Source of the DNA: Thermoplasmata archaeon
Lineage (GTDB): Archaea > Thermoplasmatota > E2 > DHVEG-1
Reading direction: 5' to 3'
Length of the DNA stretch: 7,421 bases
NCBI GenBank assembly: GCA_003649845.1
Contig: QMTB01000075.1
Location: forward strand, 1-7,421
The notes beneath the pieces were generated by a model. That model did no database searches. It was not told the origin of the DNA and saw only the letters and a list, made by a program, of their open reading frames with translations. The position numbers and the translations under genes are program-made. Shown here piece after piece: positions 1-4,285 of the stretch (the stretch's first letter is position 1; every line of letters begins with the position of its first letter).

Positions 1-560
1 CCATGGGATAGAAGCTATAGGTTCTATCTGTAGTAGATTAAAGAGATGGGTGTTTAAACAACTTGTAAAGATTTTCAGAACATCTACTTCCGTTCTACCA
101 GTATAAAATCTGCAAAAGTTCTATTCTATAATAAACATACTACGCTAAAACAGATTAAAGAAGCAGTTGATATAAGTCATAGAATAGGTTTTTTTACAGC
201 TGGAACCTTTATACTAGGAGCACCCTTTGAAACCCGTAAACATTTCCATAATACAATAAAATTCGCTAAAACGCTACCTCTAGATTCTGTATCATTCCTA
301 CCTCTAAGATATATGGTTGGATCTACTTTATGGAAAAACGCTGTAGATGAAGGTAAGATAAAGGAAGATGAATATGTTGTAATAGCAGGTGGAGAATACA
401 ACCTAGGGTGGTTCACTCAAAAAGAATTAATCTCCTATTGTAGACTTGCACAGCTTTCTATCTAAGACCACTATTTCCCTTTAAAATGATAGCTTCTGCT
501 TTAAAGAATAACAATCTTGCTTTCCTTCGTTCCTATATCCATTTCTTCCTAGGCATCTAA
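1..560 (+). pseudogene. Decayed 3' part of a B12-binding-type radical SAM protein gene
   Basis: Frame 1 is open from 58 to 465 and reads like the C-terminal half of a cobalamin-binding-domain radical SAM enzyme (BchE/Elp3-like core). Visible matches are NKHTTLKQIKEAVDISHRIG, GTFILGAPFET, TIKFAKTLPLDSVSFLPL, GSTLWKNAVDEGKI and GWFTQKELISYCRLA. The gene is broken. Upstream, frame 1 has stops at 31-36 and 55-57 around a recognisable IKEMGV (37-54), after which the match moves frame. The family's GVESG motif, expected after NIYF (about 88-99), is replaced by unrelated residues. At 451-455 about one base is missing: after CRLA the tail continues in frame 3 as FYLRPLFPFKMIASALKNNN and on to the stop at 558-560. 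The N-terminal part, including the cobalamin domain and the CxxxCxxC cluster, lies outside the window. Family members modify varied substrates, so the lost activity cannot be named. Several separate lesions argue against a single sequencing error. Confidence 0.82.
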
Positions 561-1387
561 GGTGTATCGGCTGATACTGAATCAATGAAGAATGCAAGGT
601 ATCTCTGTGTATATTTTTCACTTTCATATCCAGTGCGTAAATGTGGTATCCATTGAGATATAGTAGAGAAAACCATTAGATTATCTTGTGATAGATCAGT
701 GAAATGTTGACCACTATTGGCATTGTTTCCATCCCATGTTACAGTAAATGTTTTAGAGGATAAAGATGAGATAAAAACAGGTTTATCTATTGCAAAATCT
801 AGTAATGCAAAATGATATGGATTACCTTCAGCATCATTCCATCTCGATTCAATCTCTGTTATATAAGATCTAACATTACCAAAATAGGGTTTTATACCAT
901 TATTTTTAACCACAACAGTAACCTCGATCTTGTTATCACCTAGCCATACAGCAGATGTAGAGATATTAACAGGTTTCACAACTCTGCTACCTTCTTCTTC
1001 TATTATAGATTTATAGGCATTAGCTGTCATATCAACATTACCACCAACGTTTCCAACCATATTCTTATCTCCACCATCAAAATATGTAGTTGGAACAGCT
1101 ACTGTGAAAAACTGCTTTGAACGTTCCTTTGCAACAGGATTTACATCATAGACAATAGATACAAAATAGAATTGTGTTTCACCTTCCTCATATAGATTAT
1201 ATAAAGCCTGAGAAGCCACTGGGCAAGCTGGACACCATGTAGCTGTAACATATTCAGCGAAAACAGTATGAGTAAAATCAATAGTTTGACCACTTTTATC
1301 CATCTCTATAGTTGATGTAGATGCTCCTATAGGTACTATAAAAATTGCAGTAAACAATATAATCATAGCCGCTATCTTCCTTCTCAT
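557..1387 (-). CDS. Secreted thioredoxin-fold protein with WCPAC motif (Omp28-like architecture)
   Basis: A 276-residue exported protein. Residues 1-22 form a signal peptide (MRRK, hydrophobic core, then GAS). Residues 40-130 look like a thioredoxin fold: a strand VFAEYVTAT, then W51-C52-P53-A54-C55 at a helix start, and V98-P99-T100 as the likely cis-proline loop facing the active site. These are the only two cysteines, as expected for a CXXC redox centre. Residues 137-274 are predicted beta-rich (KIEVTVVVKNNGIKPYFGN, KTFTVTWDGNN), resembling the Ig-like module that follows the thioredoxin domain in Omp28-related and archaeal secreted proteins. The likely role is thiol-disulfide exchange or disulfide isomerisation outside the membrane; the direction (oxidant or reductant) cannot be told. 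The ATG at 1385-1387 has GAGAGG (1397-1402) nine bases upstream. The 3' end overlaps the radical SAM remnant by 4 bases. A non-enzymatic surface protein that kept the fold is the alternative. Confidence 0.8.
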   Translation of the reverse strand: MRRKIAAMIILFTAIFIVPIGASTSTIEMDKSGQTIDFTHTVFAEYVTATWCPACPVASQALYNLYEEGETQFYFVSIVYDVNPVAKERSKQFFTVAVPTTYFDGGDKNMVGNVGGNVDMTANAYKSIIEEEGSRVVKPVNISTSAVWLGDNKIEVTVVVKNNGIKPYFGNVRSYITEIESRWNDAEGNPYHFALLDFAIDKPVFISSLSSKTFTVTWDGNNANSGQHFTDLSQDNLMVFSTISQWIPHLRTGYESEKYTQRYLAFFIDSVSADTP

Positions 1388-1446
1388 CTTGCATAACCTC
1401 TCAAACTATTATTATATAGAGGGTTCTAAAAAACCCTTAAACAATA

Positions 1447-1454
1447 ATTATAAA
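1447..1454 (-). promoter_or_regulatory. Candidate TATA box for the thioredoxin-fold gene
   Basis: The minus strand reads TTTATAAT here. A start about 25 bases downstream would fall near 1424 and give a leader of roughly 37 bases that contains the GAGAGG ribosome binding site (1397-1402). Further TATA-like sites on the same strand at 1486-1493 (TATAAAAG), 1501-1509 (CTTATAAAG) and 1539-1547 (TATATAAAA) could serve as alternative promoters with longer leaders. The sequence alone cannot say which is used. Confidence 0.4.
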
Positions 1455-1619
1455 AACTTTATTATTTAATTTTAACGGATGTTAACTTTTATACGTAAGA
1501 CTTTATAAGTGTATGAGTGAAATAAATGACATCACCAGTTTTATATACAGTTGATGTAGATACCACCCTATACTTATGGGTAAGATGTTCTACTAAAACA
1601 TTCTAGAACTATAAGAATT

Positions 1620-1666
1620 AAAAAAATATCCATCATGAGTTTGGAAAAATTAAAAAATAGAAAAAA
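1620..1666 (-). terminator. Oligo-T terminator region after the GYFGG-protein gene
   Basis: On the minus strand, starting 13 bases after the stop codon, come four T runs: T6 (1666-1661), T6 (1657-1652), T5 (1649-1645) and T7 (1626-1620), with no strong stem in front. Repeated T runs without a hairpin are the usual intrinsic terminator in archaea. The first run forms half of an A6T6 palindrome (1661-1672), which may also bend the DNA. Confidence 0.6.
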
Positions 1667-1679
1667 TTTTTTAGATTTA

Positions 1680-2144
1680 TTATAGTCTGATCCTTCCAAC
1701 TGCCCATCCATCTAATTTAGCAGTCATCCATTTAAATTTCAATAGATGTTTCTCTCTATCAATCCTATATAACCCTACTACTCTATAGATTCCATCATCT
1801 GTTGTTACTTTACCGATGAGATACCCTTTTTTCATTATGCATATAAAAGGTGTTCTATTATCGCTATCGGTTTCATTGAAAACTCCTCGGAATACTGCGA
1901 ATCTTCCTTTCCTTATAATTTTTCCTCCGAAGTATCCATCTGGTGTTCTATCATCCATATACCCCCAGGCTCCTATTATTTTTACACTATCTGGAGGTGT
2001 ATCATTTTCTGGAGGTGTATCTTTTGTATTGATAACAGGTTTATTATCTACTAGATTATTTTCTATTGGTGTTGCAAATACTAGCGCCGATGTTGTTAGT
2101 ATAAATATAGATAGTAGGGCGAATACTATTTGTTTCTTTTTCAT
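1680..2144 (-). CDS. Small secreted protein with GAWGY and DGYFGG motifs, function unknown
   Basis: A 154-residue protein. Residues 1-24 are a signal peptide (MKKK, hydrophobic core, cleavage probably after VFA). A low-complexity linker follows (25-54) with a duplicated DTPP unit, then one compact domain to the C-terminus (about 56-154). The domain carries GAWGYMDD (58-65), DGYFGGKI (69-76), GRFAVFRGVFNETD (80-93), MKKGYLIGKV (104-113), GLYRID (124-129) and LKFKWM (135-140). The alternating glycine and aromatic pattern suggests an all-beta sheet. I recognise this pattern from uncharacterised secreted archaeal proteins but know no assigned function. There are no obvious catalytic residues, and the single cysteine (C102) rules out an internal disulfide. 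The longer frame would begin at TTG (2157-2159). I prefer the ATG at 2142-2144 because GGTGAT (2151-2156) lies six bases upstream and the signal peptide then starts cleanly. The gene has its own TATA-like promoter and terminator, so it is probably transcribed alone. Confidence 0.8.
   Translation of the reverse strand: MKKKQIVFALLSIFILTTSALVFATPIENNLVDNKPVINTKDTPPENDTPPDSVKIIGAWGYMDDRTPDGYFGGKIIRKGRFAVFRGVFNETDSDNRTPFICIMKKGYLIGKVTTDDGIYRVVGLYRIDREKHLLKFKWMTAKLDGWAVGRIRL
1990..2021. repeat. Tandem 14-base repeat encoding the DTPP linker
   Basis: TCTGGAGGTGTATC occurs at 1990-2003 and again at 2008-2021, a period of 18 bases or six codons. It encodes the paired units DTPPEN and DTPPDS just ahead of the folded domain of the secreted protein. 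This fits a recent duplication that set the length of a flexible spacer. Confidence 0.8.
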
Positions 2145-2182
2145 GTCTCTATCACCCAATTTATCTATAGAGTTAATCTTTA

Positions 2183-2191
2183 CTTATATTA
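2183..2191 (-). promoter_or_regulatory. Candidate TATA box for the GYFGG-protein gene
   Basis: The minus strand reads TAATATAAG. Transcription about 25 bases downstream would start near 2160 and give a leader of about 15 bases that just includes the GGTGAT ribosome binding site at 2151-2156. The site lies in the 82-base gap after the membrane-protein gene, so this gene can be expressed independently of the regulator unit. Confidence 0.45.
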
Positions 2192-2208
2192 GTTTACCAG
2201 AATTATAC

Positions 2209-2227
2209 CCAAATCTCTTCCAAATCT
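2209..2227. repeat. Direct repeat CCAAATCT, 11-base period
   Basis: CCAAATCT occurs at 2209-2216 and 2220-2227. The copies are 11 bases apart, about one helical turn, so both face the same side of the DNA, and they lie just upstream of the TATA-like site for the GYFGG-protein gene. This geometry would suit an activator or repressor site, but an 8-base repeat in AT-rich DNA may be chance. Confidence 0.3.
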
Positions 2228-2709
2228 TATCTCATACTTATATAGAATAGTATAACTAATGCAACAGTTTCAAAGAGATGAGCTATTATAGAGAATATAG
2301 CCGATTGATATCCTAGTAGTATATAGAAGAAACCTTGTCGTGCTCCAATAGTTATTATGCTAGTAAGTAGATTTAGAAGAGGTATGCTGAGGAGAGATTG
2401 AATAAGCAACACTAGGAAGAATAGTATTAAACCTAATAGGAATGGAGATTTAGTTTTCTTAAAATCCTTTCTATATGACCATAGCAAGGCTATTAAAAGA
2501 ACTAGGTTCATACATATAATTATTGTTTCAATTGTGAAATTAGTAGAGAATGAAGGCCATATCTCTATCACCTTTTCAGATTGCCCAACTCTTGTATATA
2601 GAGCACTTAAACTGGCAATAGAAACAATGATACCAGTTATCACTCCAGCAATTAATAGTATAAAAAGCATTAGAAGGGTTTTCATTTGAATACTATCATT
2701 ATATTTCAT
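2227..2709 (-). CDS. Four-helix membrane protein, partner of the upstream winged-helix regulator
   Basis: A 160-residue, very hydrophobic protein. Four membrane segments are visible: about 11-36, 60-79, 88-112 and 128-157, with the basic loop SYRKDFKKTK (78-87) between the second and third. By the positive-inside rule that loop and the N-terminus are probably cytoplasmic. The loop at 37-58 (ALYTRVGQSEKVIEIWPSFS) would then face out and could be a sensing surface. There is no known catalytic motif. The longer frame would start inside the preceding regulator gene and adds 26 charged residues. I prefer the ATG at 2707-2709 because AGGAGG (2717-2722) lies seven bases upstream. The gap to the regulator stop is 25 bases, so the two genes form an operon. 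Pairs of a winged-helix regulator and a small membrane protein recur in archaea, and the membrane protein may control the regulator. That role is inference; I know no assigned function. Confidence 0.8.
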   Translation of the reverse strand: MKYNDSIQMKTLLMLFILLIAGVITGIIVSIASLSALYTRVGQSEKVIEIWPSFSTNFTIETIIICMNLVLLIALLWSYRKDFKKTKSPFLLGLILFFLVLLIQSLLSIPLLNLLTSIITIGARQGFFYILLGYQSAIFSIIAHLFETVALVILFYISMR

Positions 2710-2734
2710 TTCAATTCCTCCTTCGTCTTTCCTA

Positions 2735-3031
2735 TTATTTTGTTTTTTTCCCAATTTTCTCCCAAATCTCTCTGAAATATTCTGCATTTTTTTCTAATAG
2801 ATCTGATGGAAAAAACATCTTTCCATAACCTGAGCCAGTAGATGTAATTAGATGATTCTTCTCTAAAACATCTAGATGATGACGAATAGTTTTATAATCT
2901 AGGTTAAGTAATGTTGCAAGTTCATTAGCATTCCTAGGTTGGTTAAATAGCTCTTCTAGAATTCTACCTCTATTTATCCCACCAACTGTACCAGATAGAA
3001 GCCACCATAGCAATCTTTTAACTCCATGCAT
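2735..3031 (-). CDS. Archaeal winged helix-turn-helix transcriptional regulator (ArsR-like fold)
   Basis: A 98-residue DNA-binding protein of a common archaeal one-domain family. The N-terminus LLWWLLSGTVGGINRGRILE (7-26) leads into helix 1. NANELATLLNLDYKTIRHHL (34-53) is the helix-turn-helix, with DYKTIRHHLDVLEK (45-58) as recognition helix. LITSTGSGYGKMFFPS (61-76) is the beta wing, and residues 77-98 form a C-terminal helix probably used for dimerisation. There is no metal-binding cysteine pair and no ligand domain, so the signal must come from elsewhere, plausibly the membrane protein encoded 25 bases downstream. A longer frame begins at TTG (3044-3046) without a ribosome binding site. 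I prefer the ATG at 3029-3031, preceded by AGGT at the right distance. A perfect palindrome overlapping the likely TATA element lies 34 bases upstream, which suggests autoregulation. Confidence 0.88.
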   Translation of the reverse strand: MHGVKRLLWWLLSGTVGGINRGRILEELFNQPRNANELATLLNLDYKTIRHHLDVLEKNHLITSTGSGYGKMFFPSDLLEKNAEYFREIWEKIGKKTK

Positions 3032-3065
3032 GGGATAAACCTGCAAGGTAGATATTAACTAAAAT

Positions 3066-3079
3066 ATGTTTTAAAACAT
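3066..3079. promoter_or_regulatory. 14-bp palindrome, candidate operator and TATA element of the regulator operon
   Basis: ATGTTTTAAAACAT is a perfect palindrome in the divergent intergenic region. Its centre TTTTAAAA could act as the TATA box of the minus-strand operon: a start about 26 bases away falls near 3046, leaving a short leader with AGGT before the ATG at 3029-3031. A dimeric winged-helix protein binding here would block the TATA-binding protein. The binding partner is inferred from position; no binding data exist. Confidence 0.5.
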
Positions 3080-3122
3080 TTGTTTTTTCATTTTAATAAC
3101 TTGATTCCCATAACCCCATAAT

Positions 3123-3132
3123 TTTTATATAA
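3123..3132 (+). promoter_or_regulatory. Candidate TATA box for the secreted beta-domain protein gene
   Basis: TTTTATATAA on the plus strand places a transcription start near 3153, directly in front of the ribosome binding site at 3155-3163 (GGAGATGAT, one mismatch from the archaeal GGAGGTGAT). The regulator palindrome lies 44 bases upstream, so this promoter could also respond to the regulator. Confidence 0.5.
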
Positions 3133-3166
3133 CGGGCAGTTAATTCTCCTTGAGGGAGATGATTAT

Positions 3167-4057
3167 ATGAAAATCTTGGAGAGGAGGTTTTTAATTACAT
3201 CATTTATGATGATGGTTTTACTATTCCCTGCTATTCCATTTTATGACCTCTCAGCAGAGAAACCAGCTGCTTCTCCTATATTCGGTTTCCACTCATATAT
3301 AGATATTGATTTTGATGAAGAAGAACTCTCTGAACCTATACCCGTTGATGTACCTGTTGCTATAGGATGTACTATAACATATTCTACTGATATACCGGAA
3401 AACTTCCTATGGTTTCTACCAAAGGGACTTAGGAACCTTATACTTTATTGGAGGTATATCCCTATTCAAACTATTCACCTAGATATAGAGGATATACCAG
3501 AATGGGCTAACATATCTTTTCCTCAAACAAATATATCGATTGATATACCAACAGGGAATGATACTGTTCGAATAGAAAATAGTTTAATCTTTTCTCTCTC
3601 AAATTCTGCAATATCAGATAATCCATATACGATAAAGGTTAAAGCTAGTTGCAGTAGAATGGGTTTACTAAATGGATGTGAAGAAATTATTCTAGTAAAC
3701 TTCACACCAGCATGGTATCCCGTTTTAACAATATGGGTTGATAATTTTACGATAAAGATGAAACCAGGAGAGACGATGGAGATACCGATATATGTACTCA
3801 ATGAGGGCAACGGATATACAGAAGTTAAAGCAGAGATAGAGGAGGATTATAATACCTCTATTTTAAATGCATCGATAACTCCATCATCATTACAGATTAA
3901 TATAAATGAAATAGGGGTTTTTGAAATATTTTTAGAATCCTCGCCGTCGATCAGGAATTATATGGCAACCATCCCCATTGAGTTTACTCCATATCATATA
4001 TCAACTGGAGAGAAAGGGTTACCATATATCATATACATCCGGGTTATAATCTCCTAG
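3167..4057 (+). CDS. Secreted beta-sandwich protein with a NEW3/CARDB-like C-terminal domain
   Basis: A 296-residue exported protein of unknown function. Residues 1-30 are a signal peptide (KILERR, hydrophobic stretch, then DLSA). The rest is beta-rich, probably two domains. Residues 40-182 contain three cysteines (68, 162, 171) and the hydrophobic patch FLWFLPKGLRNLILYW (80-95). Residues 187-296 resemble the Ig-like NEW3/CARDB type: DNFTIKMKPGETMEIPIYVL (192-211), then NEGNGYTEVKAEIE (212-225), SITPSSLQI (236-244), and a final strand at 286-296. The MKPGE...NEGN pattern is the familiar one of archaeal surface proteins. At least seven N-glycosylation sequons (N115, N122, N131, N178, N193, N229, N235) fit an external location. 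There is no C-terminal membrane anchor, so it is either released or held non-covalently. The ATG at 3167 has GGAGATGAT eight bases upstream, counted from GGAG. It is transcribed divergently from the regulator operon and could be its target. Confidence 0.78.
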   Translation: MKILERRFLITSFMMMVLLFPAIPFYDLSAEKPAASPIFGFHSYIDIDFDEEELSEPIPVDVPVAIGCTITYSTDIPENFLWFLPKGLRNLILYWRYIPIQTIHLDIEDIPEWANISFPQTNISIDIPTGNDTVRIENSLIFSLSNSAISDNPYTIKVKASCSRMGLLNGCEEIILVNFTPAWYPVLTIWVDNFTIKMKPGETMEIPIYVLNEGNGYTEVKAEIEEDYNTSILNASITPSSLQININEIGVFEIFLESSPSIRNYMATIPIEFTPYHISTGEKGLPYIIYIRVIIS

Positions 4058-4285
4058 AAATCTTAAGGAAATCTAGAATTTATAGTTAACCAAAGTTTAC
4101 ATTAGAAGATCGTTCTTGAAAAAAGAACTTGGAATATAAAAACGTTTGATTAACTAAAAGTAACATAACTTTTACAAGATAAACCTATGTGTATATAATT
4201 ATGATCGAACAATTGTTAGGATTCCTAAAATATCTTTTATCTACTAGGAAAAATTTTTAATGTATATAGTCAATATAAAAATTTG
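4058..4285. promoter_or_regulatory. Spacer and promoter region before the peptidase gene, with two inverted repeats
   Basis: This gap lies between two plus-strand genes. GTTCTT-GAAAA-AAGAAC (4112-4128) is a perfect 6-bp stem with a 5-base loop, but no T run follows. TAAAAGT-AACATA-ACTTTTA (4155-4174) is a 7-bp inverted repeat. TATA-like sequence occurs at 4191-4199 (GTATATAAT) and at 4252-4270. The last would place transcription at or very near the ATG at 4286, where there is no ribosome binding site, so the peptidase mRNA is probably leaderless. A 19-codon frame at 4201-4260 lacks any start signal and is not called. Confidence 0.45.

Larger units (their letters stand above)
1388..1679. other. 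Spacer of 292 bases between two minus-strand genes
   Basis: This gap separates the end of the GYFGG-protein gene from the start of the thioredoxin-fold gene. It holds the terminator of the first (1620-1666), four TATA-like sites on the minus strand (1447-1547) and a 5-bp inverted repeat GGGTT/AACCC around 1421-1436 near the predicted transcription start. A 26-codon plus-strand frame at 1526-1606 begins with MTSPVLYTVDVDTTLYLW. It has a TATA-like CTTTATAAG at 1501-1509 but no ribosome binding site and no family I recognise, so I do not call it a gene. I see no structured RNA. Confidence 0.5.

Noticed and set aside
177..416. 79-codon minus-strand open frame
   Set aside because: It lies opposite the well-conserved radical SAM remnant, has no ribosome binding site, and its composition looks like an antisense shadow.
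1526..1606. Plus-strand frame of 26 codons beginning MTSPVLYTVDV
   Set aside because: It has no ribosome binding site, is very short and matches no family I know; it is kept only as a low-interest finding about the spacer.
1816..2250. 144-codon plus-strand open frame
   Set aside because: It runs antisense across the GYFGG-protein gene, its promoter and the end of the membrane-protein gene, and shows no family motif; the minus-strand gene has a signal peptide, ribosome binding site and terminator.
3523..3810. 95-codon minus-strand open frame
   Set aside because: It is antisense to the secreted beta-domain protein and without start signals or recognisable motifs.
4112..4128. Stem-loop as a terminator of the secreted beta-domain gene
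   Set aside because: No T run follows the stem on the plus strand, so it does not look like an intrinsic terminator.
4201..4260. Plus-strand frame of 19 codons beginning MIEQLLGFLKYLL
   Set aside because: The nearest TATA-like sequence ends only one or two bases before the ATG, too close for a start, and there is no ribosome binding site.
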